Assembly: GCA_944389935.1 (NCBI GenBank)
Contig: CALXOE010000001.1
Coordinates: 141,121 to 205,120, forward strand
Source: an uncultured Victivallis sp.
GTDB taxonomy: Bacteria; Verrucomicrobiota; Lentisphaeria; Victivallales; Victivallaceae
Direction: 5' to 3'
Length of the DNA stretch: 64,000 nucleotides
Below the pieces are notes generated by a model. The model was not told where the DNA came from and ran no database searches. It saw nothing but the letters and a program-made list of their open reading frames with translations. Positions 44,805 to 55,000 of this stretch are shown here, in pieces (position 1 is the stretch's first letter; each line of letters opens with the position of its first letter). The translations under genes and the position numbers were made by a program.

Positions 44805-45227
44805 ATGCAGATCGAATACCGCATTCTGGAACGCATTACGCCGGATGATCTCACGGCGATGGAGCAACTCTACCGGGAGACCGGCTGGATCGGGCCGGAC
44901 GATTCCGCCGAATTCATCGCCGCCGGCATGGCGAACTCCGCCGTCGCGGTCGGAGCGTACGTCGACGGCAGACTCGTCGGTATGGGGCGGGCGCTCTCGG
45001 ACAACGTCTCGGACGCCTACATTCAGGACATCGCGGTTTCTCCGGAATTCCGGCGGCACGGCATCGGCGGCGGCATCGTAAAAGCCATCATCGCCGCGCT
45101 TCGCGGCCGCGGGGTCGACTGGATCGCCCTCGTCGGCGAACCCGGTACCGAATCGTTCTACCGCAATCTCGGATTTGAATCGAAACCGGAATTCACGTTC
45201 TGGAAACTCCCTCCGCAAATTTCATAA
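44805..45227 (+). CDS. GNAT-family N-acetyltransferase
   Basis: Acetyl-CoA-dependent acetyltransferase of 140 residues. Motif A is YIQDIAVSPEFRRHGIGGGI (about 72-91), the acetyl-CoA pyrophosphate loop with the R/Q-x-x-G-x-G/A pattern; motif B is near GTESFYRNLGF. The short N-terminal part ERITPDDLTAMEQLYRETGW resembles small stand-alone GNAT proteins. Substrate unknown. AAAGGAA lies before the ATG. A bidirectional terminator begins at its stop codon. Confidence 0.85.
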   Translation: MQIEYRILERITPDDLTAMEQLYRETGWIGPDDSAEFIAAGMANSAVAVGAYVDGRLVGMGRALSDNVSDAYIQDIAVSPEFRRHGIGGGIVKAIIAALRGRGVDWIALVGEPGTESFYRNLGFESKPEFTFWKLPPQIS

Positions 45228-45270
45228 AAAACCGTCCCGGCGCATCTATCGGATAACGTCGGGACGATTT
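45226..45270. terminator. Bidirectional terminator between convergent genes
   Basis: CGTCCCGGC (45233-45241) pairs with GTCGGGACG (45258-45266), one G-T pair. Six A lie before it (45226-45231), a T-run for the minus-strand gene ending at 45285, and ATTTCTTTC follows for the plus-strand gene. Confidence 0.8.
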
Positions 45271-45284
45271 CTTTCAATCCACTC

Positions 45285-46067
45285 TCACTTTCCCGGAGGC
45301 GGAACCGCATCGACTCGATGATGCCCGCCCGGAGGCTGCGGCGCGCCGGACGGACGCGACATCCCGTCAGGCGCGCCAGGACCGCCGCGGCGCACAGGGC
45401 GGATCGACTCGGCCTCGACAAGCGCTTTTAACACTTCCGGATTGCACTTTACAGCGGAAAATTCGCCGGCAAGTTTCGCGAACGTCTCGTTCCGCTTCAG
45501 AAGATTCTCATATTCGAGCATCTTCAATTCTGCTTCCGCCAATGCGATCTTGCTTTGCGTATATGCTTTCAGATCAATGCCGCCGCTCTTGTATGCCTCC
45601 TCGTCGCACTGCTTGAGCAATTCGCAAAATTTCAGATTCACAAGCGCTTCGGCCGCTCCCGCCGAAGAGCGCGACTCCCCCTCCATTCGCATCAACGCGA
45701 GGCGGGCAAGGGCCAAATCCCTTTCGCCGACATAAACATCCCGTATGGAAATCCCGCCGGCCCGGTATCCCTCCTCCGCCAACTTCGCTTCCTGTTCGCG
45801 GAGCGAGACGATTTCCCGGAATTTCGCGAGATACGCTTCGGAACGACGCGGCGCACGATTGCGCCCGAATCCTCCGAACCGCCCGCCGCCCGGACCGCCC
45901 GGACCGCCCGAACCGCCGCCGAAACGAGAACCTCCAGGAGACGGCATAGCCGCGATCGCCGGCTTTTCAAAGAGAAAGTGGTCGTACACGGAAAATCCGA
46001 GTGCGATGATGGCGGCCAACAAAGCAACCGCGACGGCATTTTTCCGGCAGAATTCAGAAAATTTCAT
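45285..46067 (-). CDS. Membrane-anchored helical protein with Gly-rich linker, unknown function
   Basis: 260 residues. One N-terminal membrane helix (about 11-31), then a Gly/Pro/Arg-rich stretch (GGSRFGGGSGGPGGPGGGRF), then about 130 helical residues and a Pro/Gly-rich tail. The helical part holds two related units: EEGYRAGGISIRDVYVGERD and EEAYKSGGIDLKAYTQSKIA, each followed by a charged Ala/Leu helix. The pattern Y-x-x-G-x-x-x-x-x-x-Y/D with long helices resembles the paired hairpins of TolC-type efflux proteins, but the length is too short and no barrel is present. Start ATG at 46067 has AAGGAG six bases upstream. I do not know its family. Confidence 0.7.
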   Translation of the reverse strand: MKFSEFCRKNAVAVALLAAIIALGFSVYDHFLFEKPAIAAMPSPGGSRFGGGSGGPGGPGGGRFGGFGRNRAPRRSEAYLAKFREIVSLREQEAKLAEEGYRAGGISIRDVYVGERDLALARLALMRMEGESRSSAGAAEALVNLKFCELLKQCDEEAYKSGGIDLKAYTQSKIALAEAELKMLEYENLLKRNETFAKLAGEFSAVKCNPEVLKALVEAESIRPVRRGGPGAPDGMSRPSGAPQPPGGHHRVDAVPPPGK

Positions 46068-46173
46068 TTGCGACTCCTTATATTTTCCGGCGGACAGACC
46101 CGCCCGCCAGAGACTCCGCACAACAAATTAACGAAACCAGACTCCACTTTATTCTGCCGGGATTCACCGAAAA

Positions 46174-46207
46174 CAAAAAAACGGGCCGGAAACAAAATTC
46201 CGGTCCG
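46174..46207 (-). terminator. Intrinsic terminator after pckG
   Basis: On the minus strand CGGACCGGAA (46207-46198) pairs with TTCCGGCCCG (46191-46182), one G-T pair, loop of six, then seven T (46181-46175). It lies 58 bases after the pckG stop. Confidence 0.85.
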
Positions 46208-46265
46208 CTTTATCGAAACTTCGTTCCGGGAGCCGTGGCGGCACCCCGGATCTACGTCATTCGGC

Positions 46266-48110
46266 TCAGCCGAGACGCGCTTCGAGCTCCTCAAGCTGCT
46301 TCGAGAGTTCTTCGGGGAGATGTCCCTCGAACTTCTTGTAGTGCTCTTTGATCATCGCGAGTTCTTTCTTCCAGCCCTCGACGTCGACTTTCAGGAGCTC
46401 TTCCATGTCAGCCTTGGAAACCTGACCCTCAAGCCCCTTGAGATCGATCGCATCGACGGTCGGCATAATGCCGATGGCAGTATCCTTGCACTCGCCCTTG
46501 TTGTCGCAACGGTCGAAGACCCACGCCAGAACGCGGCTGTTGTCGCCGAAGCCCGGCCACATGAACTTGCCTTCCGGGCTCTTCCGGAACCAGTTCACGC
46601 AGAAAATCTTCGGCAGGTTGCCCTGCGCAGCGCCCTTCTTGCCGATGTCAAGCCAGTGCTTGAAGTAATCACCCATGTTGTAGCCGCAGAACGGCAGCAT
46701 CGCGAACGGGTCGCGGCGGACAGTACCGGCTTTCACATCGAGAGCGGCAGCGGTCACTTCCGAACCGACCGTCGAACCGATGAAAACACCGTGCTCCCAG
46801 CTCTTGGCCTGGTAGACCAGCGGCAGCGTCGAAGGACGACGACCACCGAAGAGGAACGCCGCGATCGGAACACCGGCAGGATCTTCCCACTCGTCCGCGA
46901 TCACCGGGCAGTTGCAGGCACGCGCCGTGAAACGGGCGTTCGGGTGCGCAGCCTTGACCGGCTTGCCGTCGGCATCCACCTGGCCCGGCTTCCAATCCTG
47001 GCCCTTCCAGTCGATCAGGTGATCCGGCGCATCGTAGCCGATTCCCTCCCACCAGACATCGCCGTCATCGGTCAGAGCGACGTTCGTGAAGATCGTATCT
47101 TTCGCGCAGGAGAGCATCGCGTTCTTGTTGGACTGCATCGAGGTGCCCGGCGCAACGCCGAAGAAACCGGCTTCCGGGTTGATCGCGCGGAGGTTGCCGT
47201 CCTTGTCGAACTTCATCCAGGCGATATCGTCACCGACGGTCTCGACTTTCCAGCCCGGAATCGTCGGGATCAGCATCGCGAGGTTGGTCTTGCCGCAGGC
47301 CGACGGGAATGCGCCGGTAACGTATTTGACTTCGCCTTTCGGATTCGTCAGCTTCAGGATCAGCATGTGCTCGGCCATCCAGCCCTCGTCACGCGCCTGG
47401 ACGCTCGCGATACGAAGCGCAAGGCACTTCTTGCCGAGCAGCGCATTGCCGCCGTAACCGGAACCGAACGACCAGATCTCGCGGGTCTCCGGGAAGTGGG
47501 CGATGTACTTCTTATCCATCGGCGCGCACGGCCAGATGCCGTTGTCCGACTCACCCTCGGCGAGCGGCTTGCCGACCGAGTGGACGCACGGAACGAACTC
47601 GCCGTTCTCACCGAGAACTTCAAGAACTTTCGTGCCGACGCGGGTCATCACTTCCATGTTGATCACAACGTAGGCCGAGTCCGTGAGCTCGACGCCGATC
47701 TTCGCAATGTTCGATCCGACCGGGCCCATCGAGAACGGAATGACGTAGAGGGTACGACCTTTCATGCAGCCGTCATAAAGGCCGAGCATGGTTTTCTTGA
47801 GTTCTTTCGGGTCGATCCAGTTGTTGGTCGGGCCGGCCGCATCCTTCGTCTCGGACGCGATGAAAGTACGCGCCTCAACACGCGCCACATCGGACGGATC
47901 GGAACGGAACAGCAGGCTGTTCGGCCGCTTCTCGGGGTTCAGGCGGATCGCGAGACCCGACTCGACCAGCTCGTTGCAGAGACGGTCATACTCTTCACGG
48001 GAGCCGTCGCACCAGTAAACCGCATCCGGCTTACAGATCTCGACCCATTCATTCACCCATTTGACCAGTTTTTCGTTCCTGGTCGGGATCGCATTCAGCA
48101 TCTTGGCCAT
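46266..48110 (-). CDS. pckG: Phosphoenolpyruvate carboxykinase (GTP)
   Basis: GTP-dependent interconversion of oxaloacetate and PEP, in gluconeogenesis or, in fermenters, anaplerotic CO2 fixation. 614 residues, as expected for the GTP type. The P-loop with the hyper-reactive Cys is [12 protein letters not shown] (Cys272); other marks are the [14 protein letters not shown] and [13 protein letters not shown] segments, the Mn site and [15 protein letters not shown]. The ATP-type motifs are absent. ATG at 48110 follows GGAGGATG; the frame is open further upstream but not PEPCK-like. A consensus promoter lies 56 bases upstream. Confidence 0.96.
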   Translation of the reverse strand: MAKMLNAIPTRNEKLVKWVNEWVEICKPDAVYWCDGSREEYDRLCNELVESGLAIRLNPEKRPNSLLFRSDPSDVARVEARTFIASETKDAAGPTNNWIDPKELKKTMLGLYDGCMKGRTLYVIPFSMGPVGSNIAKIGVELTDSAYVVINMEVMTRVGTKVLEVLGENGEFVPCVHSVGKPLAEGESDNGIWPCAPMDKKYIAHFPETREIWSFGSGYGGNALLGKKCLALRIASVQARDEGWMAEHMLILKLTNPKGEVKYVTGAFPSACGKTNLAMLIPTIPGWKVETVGDDIAWMKFDKDGNLRAINPEAGFFGVAPGTSMQSNKNAMLSCAKDTIFTNVALTDDGDVWWEGIGYDAPDHLIDWKGQDWKPGQVDADGKPVKAAHPNARFTARACNCPVIADEWEDPAGVPIAAFLFGGRRPSTLPLVYQAKSWEHGVFIGSTVGSEVTAAALDVKAGTVRRDPFAMLPFCGYNMGDYFKHWLDIGKKGAAQGNLPKIFCVNWFRKSPEGKFMWPGFGDNSRVLAWVFDRCDNKGECKDTAIGIMPTVDAIDLKGLEGQVSKADMEELLKVDVEGWKKELAMIKEHYKKFEGHLPEELSKQLEELEARLG

Positions 48111-48165
48111 GATTTTGCATCCTCCAGATTGTTGTTTGGGGTTCTCGTCTTTGGATAATCTCCAA

Positions 48166-48194
48166 AATATACACTCAGAATGGATACGTTTCAA
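48166..48194 (-). promoter_or_regulatory. Promoter of pckG
   Basis: On the minus strand TTGAAA (48194-48189), 17-base spacer, TATATT (48171-48166). Predicted start near 48159, leader about 49 bases. Confidence 0.8.
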
Positions 48195-48255
48195 GGAGAG
48201 TTTACAGCTTTTTAGGGGAAATCGACTCCGGACCGGCCCGGATGCTCCCGCCGGA

Positions 48256-48954
48256 CTATTCGGCAAAAAGTGACTGATATTGATCGAGATTCTCTTTCGT
48301 CACCAGCAAATAACGGATTTTAAACGCCTCGCCGCGCTCTTTCGGCGCCGGGACATCGTAACGGGCCTGGGGATTGGAAAAAACCACCCCGATCACCCTG
48401 CCGCTCCGGATCAGATCCATCAGACCCGGAATCGGTCCGGACGGCAGTCCCAGCAGCAGCAGTTTCGGAGCATTTTCATTCTGAAGAAGCCGCAACGAAT
48501 TCAGCTCCATCGGCAGACCGATCGTCGAAATTACTACCGCAGCATCCGGATAACGCTCCACGACGGAATCGAAATCCTCCGCCGTCATCGACATGTAAAG
48601 CGGCATCGGCATCTCGGAACGTTCCTGCGACAGTTGAATCGTGTCGAGCATGATATCGCTGCTGCCGTACCCCTCGATCATGGCGTAGGCAAGCTGCTTG
48701 ATGTTCTCATTCCGGCGAAAATCCGGATCAACCAGCAGCAGCAGCTGACGGTCCGGCTCCTGCGACTTCAGAAAAACCCCGGCCTCATATCCCTGGGACG
48801 CATAGAAAGCCATCTCGTTTTCCAACAGGTTCGCCGTCCCGCCGCCGAACTGGCGATGCCAGAACAGCGCTCCGCCGGAAAACACCAGAATCGCAAATGA
48901 CACCGACGCCGTCGCAAACAGGAACGCCAGCAGAGTTTTAAAGAATTTCTCCAT
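48256..48954 (-). CDS. Membrane-anchored protein of unknown family, paralogue A
   Basis: 232 residues with one N-terminal membrane helix (about 8-30) and a soluble alpha/beta domain. It is clearly paralogous to the gene at 49109-49861 throughout the soluble part: both share a LLxNEMxFYASQG-like start, [20 protein letters not shown] (the other has LVADPGFEKNDNVKLLADAL), [17 protein letters not shown] and [14 protein letters not shown]. The alternation of hydrophobic strands and G-L-P loops suggests a Rossmann-like or periplasmic-binding-like fold; no catalytic motif is obvious. I do not recognise a named family. The spacing to its paralogue is 154 bases, with a terminator between. Confidence 0.75.
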   Translation of the reverse strand: MEKFFKTLLAFLFATASVSFAILVFSGGALFWHRQFGGGTANLLENEMAFYASQGYEAGVFLKSQEPDRQLLLLVDPDFRRNENIKQLAYAMIEGYGSSDIMLDTIQLSQERSEMPMPLYMSMTAEDFDSVVERYPDAAVVISTIGLPMELNSLRLLQNENAPKLLLLGLPSGPIPGLMDLIRSGRVIGVVFSNPQARYDVPAPKERGEAFKIRYLLVTKENLDQYQSLFAE

Positions 48955-49034
48955 CCAACCGCCCGTATTTCAACCACAACACCCCGCGCCAGAGGAAACA
49001 CTCCTCCGCCGCCCCGACTTGAATCTCACAAGAT

Positions 49035-49079
49035 AAAAACACCACCTGATAGTGTGTGCTTCACGCTATCCGGTGGTGT
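49035..49079 (-). terminator. Intrinsic terminator between the two paralogues
   Basis: On the minus strand ACACCACCGGATAG (49079-49066) pairs with CTATCAGGTGGTGT (49052-49039), one A-C mismatch, followed by five T (49039-49035). So the upstream paralogue (49109-49861) can end here, and the second paralogue needs read-through or its own promoter. Confidence 0.85.
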
Positions 49080-49108
49080 CTTATCCGCTTTAGTGGGAAC
49101 AGATGAAC

Positions 49109-49861
49109 TCAGTTCGTGAAATTCGCCTTGTACTGTTCCGCATTGTCTTTCGTGACGAGAACATAACGGATATCGAACGCTTCCATCGGATCCGACGGGG
49201 CCTTGACATCATACTTGGCCTCCGGATTCGAGATGATCAGTCCGACAATCGCGCCGCTCTGAATGGCCGGCATGATCCCGGGAACCGGACCGGAGGGCAG
49301 TCCCATCAGGAACAGCGCCGGACGCTTGTCGGGAGACTGCTTCATGAACTTCAGATTGTTCGCATCCTGCGGCAGGCCGACCGTCGTGACGATCACACCC
49401 ACATCGGGATGCTTCTCAACCATGGCATCGAAGTCCTTGGCTTTCATCATCATATAGAGCGGCATCGGAGCATCGGCCTGATTGCCCGGCAGAGAAACCG
49501 TATCGACCACAACCTCGCCGCCGTATCCTTCACGCAGAGCATCAGCAAGCAGCTTCACGTTGTCGTTCTTCTCAAAACCGGGATCTGCAACCAGAAGAAT
49601 CTTCTTCCCGGGCAGCGCGGTTTTCAGGAAATCGCCCGTCTTGGTTCCCTGCGACGCATAGAATTTCAGCTCGTTCGCAAGGAGACTGTCACGTCCGCCG
49701 AAAATACCCATTTCACGGAGAAGAAGCCCCGCACAGATTACGACAACAACAAACAGGACGAACGCCACCGGCTGAACCGCCGGATTCGTCTTCTGCTTCT
49801 TGCTGCAGACAATCATGCCGATCAGAGCCAGAATCATCGCCGCGATATATACATATTGCAT
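49109..49861 (-). CDS. Membrane protein of unknown family, paralogue B
   Basis: 250 residues with two N-terminal membrane helices (about 2-19 and 31-48), then the same soluble domain as paralogue A. Shared blocks: NELKFYASQG, LLVADPGFEKNDNVKLLADALREGYGG, PMPLYMMMKAKDFDAMVEKH, VIVTTVGLP, MGLPSGPVPGIM and EAFDIRYVLVTKDN. A difference is the extra helix, so the N-termini are not equivalent. The 152-base gap upstream has an AT-rich stretch with only a weak promoter candidate. Function unknown; a tandem duplication with later change of membrane anchor is the likely origin. Confidence 0.78.
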   Translation of the reverse strand: MQYVYIAAMILALIGMIVCSKKQKTNPAVQPVAFVLFVVVVICAGLLLREMGIFGGRDSLLANELKFYASQGTKTGDFLKTALPGKKILLVADPGFEKNDNVKLLADALREGYGGEVVVDTVSLPGNQADAPMPLYMMMKAKDFDAMVEKHPDVGVIVTTVGLPQDANNLKFMKQSPDKRPALFLMGLPSGPVPGIMPAIQSGAIVGLIISNPEAKYDVKAPSDPMEAFDIRYVLVTKDNAEQYKANFTN

Positions 49862-50013
49862 ACTCTTTTCCCCTTTGTTTGAGTTCTACAAGGTGACTGC
49901 CTATCTACTGCTCTCTTCTGTTAAGCTATCGTCACTTTCTGAAAAAAGCAAATTATTTTAACGGTTTTTTTGTCTTTTTTACAATATTTTTCCTGAAAAA
50001 ACGTTGCAGCGGC

Positions 50014-50892
50014 TTATTTTTCTCTTTTTTCGGGGGGGCCGTCCGGGCCGAATCCCTCCTTCTCCCACTCCTTCGCTTTGGCAAATTCCGCTTTCACCGC
50101 CTCAAGATCGACTGAAACCGGCGGAAGTTCCAGCTTCATCTCCCGAAGCGTTTCAAGCAGAATGTGGGACACCGCGTAGTTCCGGAAATATTTCTTATCC
50201 GCCGGAATGATATACCACGGCGCACGCCTGGTCGAACAACGCTCGAACACCTCCTCGAACGCTTTCCGGTATTCCGGCCAGAGCCGACGTTCGGCATAAT
50301 CAGCGCTGCTGATCTTCCACTGCCGTTCGGGTTCTTCCAGGCGATCCCCGAACCGCTTGAGCTGCTCTTCCGGACTGATGTGCAGAAAGAATTTCACGAT
50401 CACCGTACCGCTTTTCACGAGCAGTTTCTCAAAATCGTTGATGAGTTCATAGCGTTCGCTCCAGACCGATTCCGGCACGAGGTTGCGCACCCGCTGAATC
50501 AGCACATCCTCATAATGGGAGCGGTTGAAGATCACAATCTCCCCTTTCTTCGGCGCAACCATGTGCACCCGCCAGAGAAAATCATGCGCCAGCTCCTGCG
50601 AACTCGGCGTCTTGAACGCCTGAACCCGGCATCCCTGCGGATTCAAAGGAGCGAGCACGTGGTTGATGACCCCATCTTTTCCCGCGGCGTCCATCCCCTG
50701 CAGCACGATCAGAAGCGACCGCTTTCCCTCCGAGTAGAGTTTGTACTGAAGTTCCGCAAGTTCGGCGCTGTTGGCCGCAATTTCCCGGAGAGTCTCCTCG
50801 TTTTTTTCGATGCCGTACGTTTTGTCCGGATCGATCTCTTTGAGTTTGATTTTCTCCCCGGGCTTGACCTGAAACTCTTTCCGGAAATCCAT
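50014..50892 (-). CDS. ppk2: Polyphosphate kinase 2 family protein
   Basis: PPK2-type phosphotransferase using polyphosphate to phosphorylate nucleotides. 292 residues, single-domain. Walker A is GMDAAGKDG (66-74) and the lid/Walker B region is IFNRSHYEDVLIQRV (from about 121). HISPEEQLKRFGDRLEEPER and the KISSADYAER segment are family marks; a class III-like (NMP and NDP) activity is plausible but cannot be set from sequence alone. ATG at 50892 follows GGAGG nine bases upstream. No ppk1 or exopolyphosphatase gene is nearby. Its promoter is divergent from the DUF4886 gene. Confidence 0.93.
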   Translation of the reverse strand: MDFRKEFQVKPGEKIKLKEIDPDKTYGIEKNEETLREIAANSAELAELQYKLYSEGKRSLLIVLQGMDAAGKDGVINHVLAPLNPQGCRVQAFKTPSSQELAHDFLWRVHMVAPKKGEIVIFNRSHYEDVLIQRVRNLVPESVWSERYELINDFEKLLVKSGTVIVKFFLHISPEEQLKRFGDRLEEPERQWKISSADYAERRLWPEYRKAFEEVFERCSTRRAPWYIIPADKKYFRNYAVSHILLETLREMKLELPPVSVDLEAVKAEFAKAKEWEKEGFGPDGPPEKREK

Positions 50893-50940
50893 GATGATGA
50901 TCCTCCGTTGCCGTTCTAGTTCCCGTTCTCCCTCTCCCGT

Positions 50941-50968
50941 AATATATAGGAAGATTTCCTGATTGCAA
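50941..50968 (-). promoter_or_regulatory. Promoter of ppk2
   Basis: On the minus strand TTGCAA (50968-50963), 16-base spacer, TATATT (50946-50941). Confidence 0.7.
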
Positions 50969-51000
50969 ATCGCTTCCCGCCACAGTTGAATCATTATCAT

Positions 51001-51029
51001 TTGAAATCTGTCCATTTCTGTAATATGTT
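51001..51029 (+). promoter_or_regulatory. Promoter of the DUF4886-type gene
   Basis: TTGAAA (51001-51006), 17-base spacer, TATGTT (51024-51029). Predicted start near 51036, leader about 22 bases. Divergent from the ppk2 promoter, with 32 bases between the two -35 elements. Confidence 0.6.
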
Positions 51030-51057
51030 ATGAGAACCAACCATGTGGAGGATTCAT

Positions 51058-51972
51058 ATGAATGGAAAACTGACGCTTTCAATTCTCGCCGCCACGGCTC
51101 TCACGTTCGGTGTCGCGGCAAAAGAGGTCAAACTGCTGACCATCGGCAACAGTTTCGCAGACAGCGCATTCCGCTACCTGCCGAAAGTTGCGGAGTCGGC
51201 CGGCGACAAGATCATCATGGACCGGGCCAATATCGGCGGATGCCCGCTCGACAAGCACTGGAATCTCGTTGTGAAATCCGAGAAAGATCCGAACTTCAAG
51301 CCCTATTACAAAAAATTCACCCTGAAAGATAAGCTGCAGGCCGACCAGTGGGACTTCGTGACCATCCAGCAGGCCAGCCACCTCTCCTGGAAACCGGAGA
51401 GCTATCAGCCCTACGCGAAAAATCTTCAGGAGTACGTGAAGAAATACGCCCCGAACGCCGAACTCGTCATGCAGCAGACCTGGGCATACCGGTTCGACGA
51501 CAACCGCTACCGCGGCTGGAAAATCGATCAGAAAACCATGTTTGAAGATCTCGTCAAGGCTTATGACAAGGCCGCGAAAGAACTCGGAGTCCGCCTGATC
51601 CCGACCGGAGAGGCCGTGCAGCTCGCCCGTGAAACCCAGGCAGTCAAGTACGTCCCCTATGACACCGAAGCCGTGAAAAAGCTGAAATATCCCGACAAAC
51701 TCCCCTCGGAAGCCGGCTCTTTCGCTGTCGGCATGTACTGGTGGAAGCAGAAAGACAGGAAAACCGGAGAAATCCGCTGGGTCCGCCGCAACGATCCCGC
51801 TCATCTGAACCGCCGCGGCGAATACCTCCAGGCCTGCCTCTGGTACGCATTCTTCTTCGACAAGCCGACCTCCGAAATCAAATTCGTTCCGGAGGGAATC
51901 ACCCCCGAAGACGCGGCTTTCCTGCGCGACGTCGCCCAGAAAGCACTCGACGCCCGCAAAGCAGAAAAATAA
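51058..51972 (+). CDS. Secreted DUF4886-type SGNH-like hydrolase
   Basis: 304 residues with a signal peptide (MNGKLTLSILAATALTFGVA, cut near AKE). The first block VKLLTIGNSFADSAFRYL holds the Gly-Asn-Ser that would be the nucleophile (Ser32), FVTIQQASHLSW is the second block, and DPAHLNRRGEYL near the C-terminus supplies the Asp-x-x-His pair. These are SGNH-hydrolase-like features as in DUF4886 proteins. Likely an esterase acting on polysaccharide substituents in the periplasm; the substrate is unknown. ATG at 51058 has GGAGG six bases upstream. Confidence 0.8.
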   Translation: MNGKLTLSILAATALTFGVAAKEVKLLTIGNSFADSAFRYLPKVAESAGDKIIMDRANIGGCPLDKHWNLVVKSEKDPNFKPYYKKFTLKDKLQADQWDFVTIQQASHLSWKPESYQPYAKNLQEYVKKYAPNAELVMQQTWAYRFDDNRYRGWKIDQKTMFEDLVKAYDKAAKELGVRLIPTGEAVQLARETQAVKYVPYDTEAVKKLKYPDKLPSEAGSFAVGMYWWKQKDRKTGEIRWVRRNDPAHLNRRGEYLQACLWYAFFFDKPTSEIKFVPEGITPEDAAFLRDVAQKALDARKAEK

Positions 51973-51986
51973 TTTTCTGCGCATCG

Positions 51987-52034
51987 AAAAAAGGGGCTGT
52001 TGCAAAACCTCACAAGGTATGCGACAGCCCCTTT
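51987..52034. terminator. Bidirectional terminator between convergent genes
   Basis: GGGGCTGTTGC (51993-52003) pairs with GCGACAGCCCC (52021-52031), with an inner ACCT-CACA-AGGT stem. Six A precede it (51987-51992), giving a T-run for the minus-strand hydrolase operon; three T follow for the plus strand. Confidence 0.88.
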
Positions 52035-52048
52035 CCCGCCATTTGAAA

Positions 52049-55000
52049 TCACTTCAGAATCAGAAGATTGAACGCATCGGGACCCTTGCTCTCGGCAATG
52101 CCGGTTCCCCAGGAAAGAAATCCGTCACGCCCCGTCCCGGAATTGCTGTTGACCAGCAATGTAAATCCGATTTTTGAGCCGGGAGACAAATTAAGCCGAA
52201 ATTCTTTCGCATCAAAATCGACAATGTACAAATAATAACTGTCTTCCAGGCGGATGAACGTGAGTTTCGACACTTTCGCCAGTCCGGCAGGATTCCCTTT
52301 ATGCCCGTAGATTGTCCCCTGTTTTCCGGTTTGGGCCACAGTGACTTCATTCCAGTTTCTCGAGGGACGGCCGTCTTTACCGCGCTGCTGAAACGCAATC
52401 TGCAGCGAGTCGCCGTTCCATGCGCGCTCCGCAGAATAGGGCTGATGGAACGATCGATCTTTCACCAGAACCTGGATCTGGAGCTTCTCAGCATCGTAAA
52501 ACGCCCGGAACCGTGCGGAGATATTCGGCTCCGTCTCTCCCCCCTGCCAGCTCTTCCAGTTTGAATTCTCGCTGAAATCGGTCCAGTCATCAGCAGAGAG
52601 CAGTGTCGCGAGTTTGAACTCATCCCGCCCGGAATCGTTCGGCAGTTGCGGTGTTACTTTCTCGAGCATCTCCCACGGGCGCACCGAAAATGCCAGCGGA
52701 AGTGCTTTGCCGTTCCCGTCAGTTACCCGGATCAGACGAAACTTCCCCGGATCGACTTCCGGATCCATGGCAACCCGGAACACAATCGTCTCCCTCCCGG
52801 CTGGTGGCAGTGACAACTCTTCAGGCACATCCTGCAAAATCGTAACTCCGGCGGGCACGACGAGAACCGGCCGAACAATCTGCGTTTCATCGGAACAGTT
52901 CTGGAGCTCCACATCAAACCGGGTATCGCGGAAGTTCCGCACATTGTAGCCAAACGCATTGAACGTCATGTCTGAAACATCCAGTTTTGCGCGAAATACA
53001 ACCGGAGCGACTTTACGGGGACCTGCATGAGCCGCAAAATCACGTGCAAGGTTGAGATATTTCATCGCCGGCGTATCCCGCTCAATTCTGCCGTGCAGCT
53101 CCCGCATCGGCAGTTTCACATAGGCGATCTGGCCATATGCCTTGAACGTCCCTGATTTTCTGCCGAGCGGCCGGCCGTCGATCGCAAACACGTCGCCGCC
53201 GACTCCCGCCGGAAGCGTGAATTTTCCATCCGGCTGCCAGAGGAAGATCAGTGCATCATCCCCGCGCCGAAATATCCGTGCCCGTTTCGTTTTCGCACCT
53301 CTGAGGTCGCCGACATATTCCGTCCCCGCAAAGAAATGCGCTGCAAACGCATAAGAGGCCATCGAGCGCATCGGGGTGCAATTCGCATCCATCATCCCGA
53401 AGTTTTTCGCTCCCTCCGGATAAAATTTATATTCAAAGGCGAAATAGCGTTCTGCGCCCAGCGCTTTCAATTCCAGAGCTTTACCGACAATTCCAGCTGC
53501 AGAGATCACATCTTCCTGCAGCACAGCACGCTCGCCGCTCGAGCTTTTCCACGGGATACCGCACTCGGTGATCCAGATCGGAATTCCAGCCCGAGGATGA
53601 CGCAGCGCAAGTTCGCGTTCGCGCAATTCGGCCAATGTGGGTTCCATCGCCTCAATCCCGGCATAAGAGTGATAACTCATCACATCGCAGGTGTCGAGCA
53701 GCCCATTGGCGATATAGGCATCCTGAAATGCCGTACCGGGCCATGGATAGGCAAAGACGCCGCCGATGATCCGCGTGTCGAGTCCGGCCTGCCGGGCAGC
53801 GAATGATACAGCTTTCGTAAAGCTTGAAACCCCTTCTGCCGGACGATATGAGCCGAATCCGAGATCAGGTTCGTTCCAGACCTCCAGAGCCTTGAGCGTG
53901 TCACGATAATGGCGGATGATCTCGACCCAGCTCTCCCCGGCCTTTTTCAAGTGATTCGGGAAAGGATTCGGTCCATACTTCCCGGGATCAAGATTTTCTT
54001 TGCTCCAGGCAGGGGCATCATGAAAAGTATCAAGCGTCAGAATTCCCTCTTCCGTCGCGATTTTCCGATACAGAGCGAAGTTGCCGCGATAGAGGAATTC
54101 CCCCTCGTCAGGCTGGATATTGCTCCAGCTCAATCGATCCCGATTCCAGAGAATACCATTCTTTTTAAGGATGCGGCAGTAGGAGCGGATCACTCCCTCA
54201 TCCAGCAGGGGATGTCCCCAGCTGAAAGATGAGTCCACAGCAAAAAACTCATCCGGCTTCTCCGCCGTCACATCGCACTGGAACACCCCGAACCGAAAGG
54301 CAAGCGCCGGAATCACATACTCCAGCAAACCGGCATAACCGCGCATCGCCGGTAACTTCAAACGGTTCTGTTCCGGATCGTATTCCGCAGTATTGCCGGA
54401 AAAGATCACCCGTCCAGTGTAATCCCGGACAAAGAAACGACGAACCGCTTCCAGGGGGACATCTGGTTTGCCGGAAAGCTGAAGTTCCACCGGAGAAGAA
54501 TCTGAAGTGGTGCGGAACAGTTTCTCCGGAGAAACCGGCGTAAACCGGACCTGCCGGGCAACTCGATAATCCGGAGTGTGAATTTCAATGTTTGAAAACT
54601 CGACAACCCCTTTTTTCTCCACCAGCCAGTGGTGAAACGAAAAGGCGAATCCGCGAATCGGCAAACGCAAAACCCCGTCATTGCGTCCGCCCCAATGATG
54701 TTCCGGCGAGCCCGTGACCGGAAGCGTAACTTTTTGGATCTCGTCCGGATTTCCGGAAAGGGTGATGTAGTGCTGATGGGTCTGACCATCCGAATCCCTC
54801 AACCGCAGATCAATCCCTTTGGACGCTGTTTTTACAGTAAACGAGATGGCAGAAAGGTCCAGCGGTTTTTGAAAATAGTGCCAGAGCGCGACATAATTTC
54901 CCCCTTTTGAAAAATCACCGTGGAGTCGGATCGAGTTCATCCCGACAATCTCCAGGGAACCGGTCGCGCCCGGGAACTCCGGACCGTTGGAAAAACTCCA

